Notes under the pieces: model-generated
What the model was told of the DNA's origin: nothing
Seen by the model: the letters and a program-made list of their open reading frames with translations, nothing else
Database searches by the model: none
Made by a program: the position numbers and the translations under genes
Shown: positions 1 through 8,090 of the stretch, one piece after another
Layout of the letters: the number at the start of each line of letters is the position of its first letter
How positions within the stretch are numbered: position 1 is the stretch's first letter
NCBI RefSeq assembly: GCF_041949975.1
Contig: NZ_JBHFQG010000013.1
Coordinates: 35,591 to 99,590, forward strand
Source of the DNA: Alteribacillus sp041949975
Lineage (GTDB): Bacteria; Bacillota; Bacilli; Bacillales; Marinococcaceae
Length of the DNA stretch: 64,000 bases
Direction of reading: 5' to 3'

Positions 1-2
1 AA

Positions 3-104
3 CAAATGTTCCAAAAAGCTGCACAACAAGCTCAATAACTGGTGGATAACGTATCTCCACTTGTTCAACAAATTGAACAAGAAGAACCTCAGTACAAAGA
101 GTAG
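3..104 (+). pseudogene. C-terminal tail of an upstream gene, with an in-frame TAA
   Basis: The reading frame entering the window at base 3 encodes a Gln/Ala-rich tail and meets TAA at 36-38. The same frame stays open afterwards through a plausible acidic helix rich in Gln and Glu and stops again at 102-104, just before a strong terminator. Either 36-38 is the true stop or a CAA codon has mutated to TAA. The family is not recognisable from this fragment. Confidence 0.3.
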
Positions 105-112
105 AAAGTAAA

Positions 113-158
113 AAGGCAAAGAAAGGTTGGTTAACTCAACCTTTCTTTACCTTTTTAT
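113..158 (+). terminator. Rho-independent terminator of the upstream gene
   Basis: Two arms of about 18 bases (left 113-130, right about 134-152) pair almost perfectly around a short loop, and the right arm ends in a run of T. It closes the plus-strand gene that enters the window and lies before the convergent ger operon. Confidence 0.8.
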
Positions 159-324
159 GTCCACTTATTTATGTCCCCATATTAAGCAAACGAATTAGAA
201 TGAAAAGAGTGTTATAAATGAGTGAAGAAGATTAATATATGGTTTTTAGGCTGGCCGAGTCAACCCTCGAGGACTTGTCATTTAGAGCAAGGCGGCGCTT
301 ACACTTTTTTAGGGTTTTAGCTTT

Positions 325-1404
325 TTAAGAATCCACATGATTTAAAGGCGAGAGTTTTAGGTTATAGTCTACATTAATCTCCATTTGTTCCCATTTGTTT
401 ATCCATTCCTTATCATTTATTGGGCTTTCAAAAGGCTTTAGGGTGTATTTACCCATATGAAAAGGATCGACTTTTTTGTCTTGATATTTATTCAGCAATT
501 GTTTTGTTTGTTTTTCCAAATGTGATTCCATTTCTTGTGTTAGGGCGTCCAATTCATCCTGCTTAGTTAAATCTTTTTCACCGAGATAATCCTCGATTTT
601 GCCTTCCAAATCAACTTGAACAGAAACAGATTTGTAATTGTTTTCAAATTCGACATCTACTTTGGAACGAATATGGCCTCCTAGAAGGGAAAATGCTGGT
701 ACTTTGAAATATTTCAGGTAGCGATGATTGTTTATAAGCTGAAAAATTTGCTCTTCCATTTCAGTCATGGTATCAACAAGCTTATCCTCTTTAAAAACAG
801 CGGTTCCATTATATGTTAAGTTTTCATTATCTGCTTTAAAGAATGGAAGCACTGGATCCGAAAGCGGTGTATATAAATTTTTCATAAATTGATGCAGATT
901 GACAACCGTTATTTCTCCTTTATTTTCGAAATGTCTTAACATCCGATAGAAGAAATAATCTATTTTTTCATGCTGTTCAAGTTGGTTGGAGATGTATTCA
1001 TTAAAACTTCCGCTAACAACTACAAGGTACAGGCGTTGAGAGATATCTGGATCTGCCAGTAATGTATTAATCAATGTTTTTATGCCTTTTCTGGCAACTT
1101 CTTCATTGATAACAATCATCCGGAGCTGGCCGACCTTTAATTCACGATAATTTTTCAGATTAAATTCTTTTCCGCTTTCTTTTATTAAATCTACCTCAAG
1201 GGTATAGATTTGTTTTTTTTCGGCAATCAATGGGGGCATGATTGTACTCATCTTGAATTTTTCACCTTCACCTTCTTCTATTGACCAAAATATGACAGGA
1301 GCAATCTCTTCAATTTGATTATTTTCTTTAAAGGGAGAACAGCCCGTTATCAAAATGACAGAGAAAATGATGGAGGTGAAAATTGTTTTTTTAAAATGTT
1401 CCAC
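325..1404 (-). CDS. GerC-type germinant receptor lipoprotein (Ger(x)C family)
   Basis: Lipoprotein subunit of a nutrient germinant receptor in the spore inner membrane. The 359-residue length fits the family. The N-terminus has a short basic start, a hydrophobic stretch and a lipobox-like ITGC near residue 22. The start is GTG (1402-1404), preceded by AAGGAG eight bases upstream, and lies two bases after the stop of the permease gene, so it is the last gene of an A-B-C operon. The nutrient recognised cannot be predicted. Confidence 0.9.
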   Translation of the reverse strand: MEHFKKTIFTSIIFSVILITGCSPFKENNQIEEIAPVIFWSIEEGEGEKFKMSTIMPPLIAEKKQIYTLEVDLIKESGKEFNLKNYRELKVGQLRMIVINEEVARKGIKTLINTLLADPDISQRLYLVVVSGSFNEYISNQLEQHEKIDYFFYRMLRHFENKGEITVVNLHQFMKNLYTPLSDPVLPFFKADNENLTYNGTAVFKEDKLVDTMTEMEEQIFQLINNHRYLKYFKVPAFSLLGGHIRSKVDVEFENNYKSVSVQVDLEGKIEDYLGEKDLTKQDELDALTQEMESHLEKQTKQLLNKYQDKKVDPFHMGKYTLKPFESPINDKEWINKWEQMEINVDYNLKLSPLNHVDS

Positions 1405-1406
1405 CT

Positions 1407-2543
1407 TTAGTACTCCTTTATTTTAGACATAGCCACCAAAAAGCTTGGAACGAGTATATAGGATACGGCTCCGGCCCATATATGAAAATCAACCAAGACG
1501 TTCTGCTCTTTTTCCCACAACCATTCATTCAAAAGAACGAGGGACACATAGATGAACAGGCAGGTTAAAAAAAAGCTAAGTCGATTTATTGGCTCGTCTC
1601 GCTTTTGAAAGATAATACGTAAGCCACCGTAAAAGTATATGAGGAAAATGGCAATCGTAAATAAAAAATGAAACATGTAAAGCGCAATTAAAATGATATC
1701 AATTCGCTCAAAGACCGGGATCTGCAAGTATCTGATCATCTCTATCATTGGAAATTTTGCCTGTCTAATGTAGTCAGCGCCAAAAAAGAATTGGGTGGCA
1801 ACAAACAACAGTAAGTATTCAATAACAGTGATGGCGTTTCCAATCGATAAATATTTCGGTATCTTTTCATCCTTTCCTAACCATGGGGCTAAAAAAATTA
1901 AAAATTCTGGACCTGACAAGGATGACCATATTAGTAAAATCCCTTTCCAGAAAAAATCACTCGAATTCTCAGGTATCAATGGATACAAATCTGACAAAGA
2001 AGCAATGGGATAAGTAAAAAAAGAATAATACAAAACAATCATCCAAATGGTACAAAAAAAAGCGATAACAATAAAACGTATTGTTTTTTCCATTCCCTGC
2101 GCAGCCATATAGATGCTGACAACCATAAGGAATAACAGCATCCAATTTCTATCAATGGCTGGAAAAACAAATTGTTGAACGATTTCCGAATATCCAAGGA
2201 CAAGGATACTTATTTTGAGTAATAAAAGAGGTAAGCCCAGAAAAGCAAGAAAACGAAGCAAGGGTCTCCCTAAAAGTTGTAAAAATCCTTGGTACCCTTT
2301 TACAGAATAATCGGAGGCAAACCATTTTGATAAAATCATAAGATTGAAATGCGATAACACTCCTACCGCAAGAATAGCCCAAATCATATATGGTTGTACC
2401 AAATAAATGGGCATGATTAGTAAAAGATAAAGCATTTGTAGTCTGTTTACTATAAACGTTACATATACGCCGTCCAGGGTGGACGTTTTATCAAATAGGG
2501 AAAATTCTGTCAGAACAATCACCTCCCTTTTCTGTATCTCCAT
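1407..2543 (-). CDS. GerB-type germinant receptor permease (spore germination, APC superfamily)
   Basis: Integral membrane subunit of the germinant receptor, about 375 residues with roughly ten hydrophobic segments, as expected for GerB proteins that bind the germinant. It overlaps the end of the GerA gene. The coordinates use the first ATG (2543), but that codon has no ribosome site. The only strong Shine-Dalgarno (AGGGAGGTGA) lies inside this reading frame at about 2519-2528 and points to a rarer start, CTG at 2513 or ATT at 2519. The true N-terminus may therefore be eight to ten residues shorter. Confidence 0.87.
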   Translation of the reverse strand: MEIQKREVIVLTEFSLFDKTSTLDGVYVTFIVNRLQMLYLLLIMPIYLVQPYMIWAILAVGVLSHFNLMILSKWFASDYSVKGYQGFLQLLGRPLLRFLAFLGLPLLLLKISILVLGYSEIVQQFVFPAIDRNWMLLFLMVVSIYMAAQGMEKTIRFIVIAFFCTIWMIVLYYSFFTYPIASLSDLYPLIPENSSDFFWKGILLIWSSLSGPEFLIFLAPWLGKDEKIPKYLSIGNAITVIEYLLLFVATQFFFGADYIRQAKFPMIEMIRYLQIPVFERIDIILIALYMFHFLFTIAIFLIYFYGGLRIIFQKRDEPINRLSFFLTCLFIYVSLVLLNEWLWEKEQNVLVDFHIWAGAVSYILVPSFLVAMSKIKEY

Positions 2544-3976
2544 TTTTGTAAGGGATGTAAGGACTCAGGACGAACCTTCATCCATTGCAAAGGGGCTCGA
2601 ATAAACAGATCTAACCAGTCTTTCCAATAAAATGGAGCAATCGGTGCAAAATAAGGCTGTTTAAGAGAAGTTAGTCCATTCAAGTGAGCCAATAATACAA
2701 CCAATCCAAATACTATTCCTATCATTCCCAACACATCAGCCAAAATCAGGAAAATGAGTTGAAGTAATGTATTTGCTTTTGTCATAGAGTAGTTCGGGAC
2801 CAGAAACGAAGCAATGGCAGAAACACCTACCAATACGATTAATACCTGGCTGACAAATCCGGCTTGAACGGCAGCTTGTCCTATTATAATGCCTCCTATT
2901 ACTCCTAATGTCTGGGATGATTTTGTCGGCATCCTGAGACTTGCTTCTGTAATGATTTCAAGAACCGTTAGCATAAGAACTCCTTCCCAAAAAGGAGCAA
3001 AAGGAAGTTTGCCTCGTGATTCAACTAAAACAAAAAGAATTTGTATAGGGACCATCTGATAGTGATGGGTCGTCAATGCCACATAAAGAGGGATTAATGT
3101 TATAGAAAGAAGAAAGCTTATATACCGCAAACTGCGCAAAAAACTTGCAGGCACCCAGCGGTTAATATAATCTTCCGGAGATTGAAATAAATGAAAAAAA
3201 GAAACAGGAGCGTTTAACGCAAATGGTGTATTATTCACCAATATAGTTATTTTACCTTCTCCTAAAGAATGAGAGCAGACATCAGGACGGTCTGTTTGTT
3301 GAAATTGTGGAAACACTGTGTGTATATGATCTTCCATAAAAGCTGCAACTTGAGAAGAATCAAGAAACTGATCAAAATCAATAGATAAGATTTTCTCTCG
3401 TGCAATAGAAATCAACTGGGGATTGGTTAAACCTTCTATATATAACATCACTACTTTTGTTTTCGTTTGCGACCCCAGATTAAATGATTCGGTTTTGAGC
3501 GTGGATAACGGCAATCTTCTGCGAATTAACAGGATATTGTCATCTATTTTTTCCGTAAAGCTGTCTTTGGATCCGTACAGAATGGTTTCTGTTTCAGAAG
3601 TTTCAATACCGCGGCCTTCAGGATTATCCATTCTAACGGAATACCACTGATTATTAGCGGAATCGTGCAGAATAATACATCCTGTCATGAGCTTATACTC
3701 TGTCTCATCAACCGTGGATATATCGGACACTTTAGCATTTGTTATGCATTTATTGATTGGTGTTTTTTCACAGCGAAGCAAAGGTTCAATAATTGCCTCG
3801 TTTAAACGCTCTTTATCAATGATCGTTTTTATGTAAATAAGCATGACTGTTTTACCGCTTTTGGTTTCATGCTCCACAAATACCGCATCTTCTATATTTG
3901 AAGTGAGATGTTTAAGACGTTCGATTGTAACCGGAGATTGATCCTCTTTGTGCTGCGCTTTTTTTTTGAAGAACAT
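2519..3976 (-). CDS. GerA-type germinant receptor subunit A
   Basis: First gene of the tricistronic germinant receptor operon, 485 residues. The soluble N-terminal half (about 1-280) is followed by a C-terminal membrane domain with about five or six helices, typical of GerA/GerKA. I chose ATG 3976, which has a GAGGG ribosome site seven bases upstream, rather than the longer frame from 4048. The extra 24 codons of the longer frame run through a dispersed hairpin repeat (4012-4056) and are unlikely to be translated. The gene product works with the B and C subunits encoded immediately downstream. Confidence 0.92.
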   Translation of the reverse strand: MFFKKKAQHKEDQSPVTIERLKHLTSNIEDAVFVEHETKSGKTVMLIYIKTIIDKERLNEAIIEPLLRCEKTPINKCITNAKVSDISTVDETEYKLMTGCIILHDSANNQWYSVRMDNPEGRGIETSETETILYGSKDSFTEKIDDNILLIRRRLPLSTLKTESFNLGSQTKTKVVMLYIEGLTNPQLISIAREKILSIDFDQFLDSSQVAAFMEDHIHTVFPQFQQTDRPDVCSHSLGEGKITILVNNTPFALNAPVSFFHLFQSPEDYINRWVPASFLRSLRYISFLLSITLIPLYVALTTHHYQMVPIQILFVLVESRGKLPFAPFWEGVLMLTVLEIITEASLRMPTKSSQTLGVIGGIIIGQAAVQAGFVSQVLIVLVGVSAIASFLVPNYSMTKANTLLQLIFLILADVLGMIGIVFGLVVLLAHLNGLTSLKQPYFAPIAPFYWKDWLDLFIRAPLQWMKVRPESLHPLQKWRYRKGR

Positions 3977-4372
3977 GTTAGTGCCCTCACTGCCCAATTT
4001 TTTTATTAAAAATACGCCTTCCGCCATAAGGACTCGGCGGAAAGCCAAGTTTTTCTAATAATTCGTTTCTACTCAAATTATAGTTTCCCAGCGTATCTAC
4101 TTCTATTCCCCGATTTTAAAAAGTGGGACAAAAACCATCCTTTCATGGAGGAAACGAAGGTAAGACTTAGGATAGTTAAGGTTAACCATTCCATTTTTTT
4201 GTACCGATGCTGGGTGTATGAATTGGAACACACCCCGAAATTGCTATGAATTCTTTTAAAAACGAAATATCAAATTGGTTCTTTCTTTGCTCTAATTCTT
4301 TGAAAACCAATGAAAGACAATGTGTGGTTAAACTGATAAAATTATATAAGGACGAACTATTAAAACGCCGTA
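3977..4372. other. Intergenic region between the ger operon and a broken membrane gene
   Basis: It holds the ger operon promoter region, including the dispersed hairpin repeat at 4012-4056, and the upstream region of the plus-strand gene remnant. A short open frame at 4246-4443 has no ribosome site and no family features. I see no confident sporulation promoter. Confidence 0.4.
4012..4056 (-). repeat. Dispersed hairpin repeat, copy 1
   Basis: About 42 bases that match, on the opposite strand, the segment at 37866-37911 with only a few differences. The unit contains two overlapping inverted repeats: an ACTCGGC/GCCGAGT-type arm pair (imperfect here) and CCGCC/GGCGG. They share the central GC block, so only one can form at a time. 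This copy sits in the leader of the ger operon, between any promoter and the GerA ribosome site. Confidence 0.75.
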
Positions 4373-4722
4373 ATGGTGTTTGTTATAGAAATATTTTCCA
4401 TAATTCTGTCTTTTATTGTAGCTGCATGGTATCGTGGATTTAAGTTACGATGAACAGGTTACTAAGGAAATACTGAAAATTTATGGTAAATCAGGAAAAC
4501 CAAAAGGAGTTCCGCGTTCTTATAAAAATAAATGCGCTTCCATTATGGCTCACATTATTCAAAATCTTTATGTTGTTCATGATTCAACATATGGGATTAG
4601 TTCCTTTATACCATACAATGGGTTTTCGTTCTCTTTTATCAATGTTTATATTAAGTGGAGTATGTCATACAATGGTGGATTTTGATCAGATTGATGTTAT
4701 GGAGAAGGGGAATGCCGAATGA
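4373..4722 (+). pseudogene. Frameshifted small membrane-protein gene upstream of the sigma-54 activator
   Basis: From ATG 4373 the frame encodes a hydrophobic helix (ends ..VAAWYRGFK) and then stops. The adjacent frame continues with a soluble segment (YDEQVTKEILKIYGKSGK...), and a third frame gives another hydrophobic segment and ends at 4722 with an ATGA overlap onto the activator gene. The best reading is one short membrane protein with two frame changes, once translationally coupled to the regulator. I do not recognise the family. Confidence 0.4.
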
Positions 4723-6086
4723 GAAAGACTGAATTTTCCATCAATAACAACTTACTAGACGTAGCACTTGAAAGCGCTTATGACGGGATCGTTATTGTCG
4801 ATTGTAATGGAAAAATACAGTATATGAGCAATAATTATTGTAGATTTTTAGACGTTGACCGAAACAAAGTGATGGGTGAACACGTAACAAACGTCATTGA
4901 AAATACGAAGATGCATTTAGTGGTGCAGACAGGAAAACAGGATATTGCCGATTTACAGTTTCTTCGTGGGGACTATGTGATTGCTAATCGGATCCCGATT
5001 GTAGAAAATGAAAAAATTGTTGGTGCAATCGGGACAATTGTTTTTCGTGATCTTGGTGAATGGAAGAGAATGAACAGCCACATTAAGGGGCTATTGGCTG
5101 AACTTAATTTTTACCGAAATGAATGGCAGGAAACAAATGGATTAAAGTATTCTTTGAACGATTTGATTGGGAAATCGCACGAAATTGAAGATTTAAAAGA
5201 AAATGTGAAAAAAATTGCCGGTAGTGATATTTCTGTATTAATTAGAGGCGAAAGTGGAACTGGTAAAGAGTTACTCGCTCATAGCATTCATCAACTTAGT
5301 GAGCGCAGCAACAAACCATTTGTTAAAGTGAATTGTGGTTCAATTCCGGAACATTTGTTAGAATCTGAACTGTTTGGATATGAAGAGGGTGCCTTTACAG
5401 GAGCAAAAAAGGGTGGAAAAATCGGAAAGTTTCAAATCGCGGATAGGGGAACGATTTTTCTGGATGAAGTAGGAGATATGCCACAGCATATGCAAATTAA
5501 GTTATTACGAGTGCTTCAGGAAAAAGAATTTGAGCCTGTAGGTTCGCTTCAGTCAAAGAAAGTTGATGTTCGAGTCATCACTGCAACAAATCGCCCGTTA
5601 GAAAAAATGATTAGAAACAAGCTTTTTCGTGAAGATTTGTTTTATCGGATTAATGCTGTTCAATTGATCATTCCGTCTTTAAGAGATCGGACCGAAGATA
5701 TTTCTTTACTTGGTGATCATTTTCTAAAGAAAGCTACAGCTCGTATTGGAAAGCGAGTCACGTCTTTTCATCCAGAGGCGCTTTCATTAATGGAGCAATA
5801 TGACTGGCCAGGGAACGTTAGGGAATTAGAAAATGTGATTGAAGCTGGTATTCACTTATCAAATGACGAGATATTTGGAACGGGGTGTCTACCTGATTAT
5901 CTAAAAAATCAAAAGTGGGAAGTCGAAAAGCAAAGTTTAAAAGAAATCGTGGAGGAAACAGAAAAAAAGGTGATTAAAAGTGTATTAAAGAGGGTTCAAT
6001 TTGATAAAAAAGAGGCGGCAAAAATTCTTGGAATAGGGAAGTCTAGTATGTACGAAAAAATAAAAAGGTATCAGATTTTTAACTAG
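4719..6086 (+). CDS. Sigma-54-dependent transcriptional activator (PAS, AAA+, Fis-type HTH)
   Basis: 455-residue enhancer-binding protein that uses ATP to open promoters bound by sigma-54 RNA polymerase. Visible parts: a PAS-like sensor domain at about 10-110; the AAA+ domain with Walker A GESGTGKE (177-184), the sigma-54-contact loop GAFTGA (234-239) and the FLDEVGDMP Walker B region; and a C-terminal Fis-like helix-turn-helix (about 430-451). The architecture matches RocR-like activators. A sigma-54 promoter lies 180 bases downstream, before an acyl-CoA operon, so this is almost certainly the local activator. The ligand of the PAS domain is unknown. The start overlaps the preceding frame (ATGA), with a GGAGAAGGGG ribosome site. 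Confidence 0.95.
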   Translation: MRKTEFSINNNLLDVALESAYDGIVIVDCNGKIQYMSNNYCRFLDVDRNKVMGEHVTNVIENTKMHLVVQTGKQDIADLQFLRGDYVIANRIPIVENEKIVGAIGTIVFRDLGEWKRMNSHIKGLLAELNFYRNEWQETNGLKYSLNDLIGKSHEIEDLKENVKKIAGSDISVLIRGESGTGKELLAHSIHQLSERSNKPFVKVNCGSIPEHLLESELFGYEEGAFTGAKKGGKIGKFQIADRGTIFLDEVGDMPQHMQIKLLRVLQEKEFEPVGSLQSKKVDVRVITATNRPLEKMIRNKLFREDLFYRINAVQLIIPSLRDRTEDISLLGDHFLKKATARIGKRVTSFHPEALSLMEQYDWPGNVRELENVIEAGIHLSNDEIFGTGCLPDYLKNQKWEVEKQSLKEIVEETEKKVIKSVLKRVQFDKKEAAKILGIGKSSMYEKIKRYQIFN

Positions 6087-6096
6087 CTTTTTTAAT

Positions 6097-6142
6097 CCGG
6101 AATTTTGGAATTCTTTCTAAAATTCCGGAATTTTTCTTTTTT
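6097..6142 (+). terminator. Terminator of the activator gene; its arms carry CCGGAATT motifs
   Basis: A perfect 10-base stem (6097-6106 with 6119-6128) followed by a T-rich tract. Its arms contain TTCCGGAA-like palindromes that recur at 6186-6202, so the region might also serve as activator-binding sites. Confidence 0.8.
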
Positions 6143-6185
6143 GTGATTACTAAAGGTTTTTTTAGAACCTCTGTCTAACTTTTTT

Positions 6186-6202
6186 CCGGAAAATCGGAAA
6201 AT
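6186..6202 (+). promoter_or_regulatory. Candidate upstream activator site for the sigma-54 activator
   Basis: Two CGGAAAA-type half sites in tandem, about 75 bases upstream of the -24/-12 promoter, sharing the CCGGAA core with the terminator region at 6097-6131. Placement and repetition suit an enhancer, but the assignment is inference. Confidence 0.4.
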
Positions 6203-6261
6203 ATCTAGGCGTTTCTTTTTGCTAAATATTCATAAAAGTTGGAATATGGCGTTATTTAGAT

Positions 6262-6279
6262 TCGGCACATTTCTTGCTT
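6262..6279 (+). promoter_or_regulatory. Sigma-54 (-24/-12) promoter
   Basis: CGGCAC followed by TTGCTT, with GG (6264-6265) and GC (6276-6277) separated by exactly ten bases, the diagnostic sigma-54 spacing. It lies between the activator gene and the acyl-CoA ligase operon, in the correct orientation, and implies transcription from about 6288-6290. Confidence 0.82.
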
Positions 6280-6329
6280 AATATATTAGTGAGAAAAGCG
6301 AAAATCAATTTGTCTGAAAGGGGAGAACA

Positions 6330-6463
6330 ATGATGGAAAACAAAGTGATTGTAATGCAAAGGGATTGGTTTTTAGTTCATAGCAGGGTTACGTCTATATT
6401 CCTGTAACTTGGAAGGGGAAACAGCTCAAGGAAATGGAAATGAACAAGGGATGTACACCTTAA
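6330..6463 (+). pseudogene. Short broken reading frame just downstream of the sigma-54 promoter
   Basis: ATG 6330 follows a good ribosome site (GGGGAG) and gives 25 codons to a stop at 6405. The overlapping frame continues as ..GYVYIPVTWKGKQLKEMEM.. to a stop at 6461. Together they read like one protein of about 45 residues with a frame change near 6380-6390. The family is unrecognised. It would be the first gene of the sigma-54 operon. Confidence 0.35.
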
Positions 6464-6515
6464 GATTTCATTAAAAGTATTCTAATTACTTTCATTTTTT
6501 TAGGGGGGAAATTCG

Positions 6516-8069
6516 TTGGATGTTGGCTTGATCACAAGGAAGATGGCAAATGACTTTGAGATAATGAATTCAACTAAAATAGCAATAAAAGAAGAAATGG
6601 GAATGTCGTGGACATACGAAGACCTTAACCGGATTTCTAACACATATGCAAATAAGCTGCGGGAATTAGGGGTTCAAAAAGGGGACCGAGTTGGTATCTT
6701 ACTTTATAACTGTTTGGAATACTTTGGTCTTTACTTTGCTGCTGCAAAAATTGGAGCTATTGCGGTTCGCCTTAATTTTCGGTTATCAAGTGAGGAATTT
6801 GAATATGTGTTAAACGATTCAGAAATAAAGATTTTGTGCTTCCATTCAAATTTAGCAAAACAAATTGAACCGATTCTTAACAATGTTTCTGTTGAGCAGT
6901 ACATTTGTCTACCAAATAGAGGTCAGAAAAATCCACATTGGTCAAAGTCTTGGTCTGTTTTAGACACTGGCTCAGCAGAAGAAATAGACACCGATCATAT
7001 TAAAATGAATGATCCGGTCATGCTGATGTACACTTCTGGAACAACAGGCAGGCCTAAAGGTGCGATTTGGACACATGAAACAACGTTTTGGTTTTCTGCT
7101 ATACAGTCGATGAAATGGAACTTCACTGGTGAGGAAATCGGGATGACGACCGGCCCATTGTACCATGTTGGGGCGATGGAAGATATTGCGCTCCCTATTC
7201 TTATGATGGGCGGTACATTGATCATCACAAGAAGCAAAGGGTTTGAGATTGAAAGAATTTTATCTGTGATTGAAAACGAACAGGTGACTGACTGCTTTTT
7301 GTTTCCATTTATGATATATGAAATGCTAAATTCCCCGGTAATTGATCAGTTCCAGCTAACAAAACTGAGAACCATTTACACGGGAGGTGACCCATTAATA
7401 CCATGGGCGCTTCATCAATTAAAACAGAAATTTCTTCATCTAGGAGTTGTTCAAGTGTACGGTCTGACTGAGGGCACTCCTATTGCGGCTTGTTTAGATC
7501 CACAGGATGCTTTTATAAAAGGCCACACCGTCGGTAAGCCATTACCCCTTACAGAAATTAAGATTATCGACGATACGGGAGAACCACTTCATATTAATGA
7601 AATTGGTGAGATAGCGATTAAAGGTCCAGCAGTTTCGATGGGTTATTGGCGTAAACCTGAGGCAACGAATAAAACATTTGTGAATGGCTGGTGTAAAACC
7701 GGCGATTTAGGTCAGTTTGACGAGGATGGTTACCTTACGATTTCTGGAAGGAAGAAAGATATGATTCGGAGTGGTGGCGAAAATATTTATTCAGCAGAAA
7801 TTGAAAATGTTTTATTTGGACATGAAGCGATAAAAGAAGTTTCGATTATCGGCATCCCCGATCCAAAATACATTGAAGTTGTTTGTGCTGTTGTTGTAAA
7901 GAAAGAAGGAGCAAGTATTACGGAAGAAGAAGTCATTGATTACTGTAAACAACATCTTGCTAGCTATAAAAAACCACGTAAGGTGATATTTGTGGATGAT
8001 TTGCCGCGTACGCCATCGGGAAAGGTTCAGAAGTTTATTTTAAGAAAGCAATACAGCGGTGCAAACTAA
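6516..8069 (+). CDS. AMP-forming acyl-CoA synthetase (ligase)
   Basis: Activates a carboxylic acid to its CoA thioester through an acyl-adenylate. At 517 residues it has the full ANL-superfamily plan: the P-loop-like MYTSGTTGRPKG (about 171-182), the YGLTEG core motif, the TGDLG hinge region, and near the C-terminus the RTPSGKVQK motif with the catalytic lysine. The start is TTG 6516, after a GGGGGG ribosome site. It is the first intact gene of the sigma-54-controlled operon, followed 21 bases later by an enoyl-CoA hydratase. A medium-chain or branched/unsaturated acid is plausible, but the substrate is not readable from sequence. Confidence 0.93.
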   Translation: MDVGLITRKMANDFEIMNSTKIAIKEEMGMSWTYEDLNRISNTYANKLRELGVQKGDRVGILLYNCLEYFGLYFAAAKIGAIAVRLNFRLSSEEFEYVLNDSEIKILCFHSNLAKQIEPILNNVSVEQYICLPNRGQKNPHWSKSWSVLDTGSAEEIDTDHIKMNDPVMLMYTSGTTGRPKGAIWTHETTFWFSAIQSMKWNFTGEEIGMTTGPLYHVGAMEDIALPILMMGGTLIITRSKGFEIERILSVIENEQVTDCFLFPFMIYEMLNSPVIDQFQLTKLRTIYTGGDPLIPWALHQLKQKFLHLGVVQVYGLTEGTPIAACLDPQDAFIKGHTVGKPLPLTEIKIIDDTGEPLHINEIGEIAIKGPAVSMGYWRKPEATNKTFVNGWCKTGDLGQFDEDGYLTISGRKKDMIRSGGENIYSAEIENVLFGHEAIKEVSIIGIPDPKYIEVVCAVVVKKEGASITEEEVIDYCKQHLASYKKPRKVIFVDDLPRTPSGKVQKFILRKQYSGAN

Positions 8070-8090
8070 ATCCGCATCGGGAGGAAGTAA

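Noticed and set aside
240..310. GC-richer stretch GCCGAGT..AAGGCGGCGCTT as a mobile-element end
   Set aside because: Resembles short repeats known from Bacillaceae intergenic DNA, but no second copy or arms were found in the window.
1795..2382. Open frames opposite and inside the GerB gene
   Set aside because: They overlap a well-supported membrane protein gene, have no ribosome sites and show no domain features.
3977..4048. Longer GerA start (24 more codons)
   Set aside because: The extra codons cover the dispersed repeat and lack a ribosome site; ATG 3976 has one.
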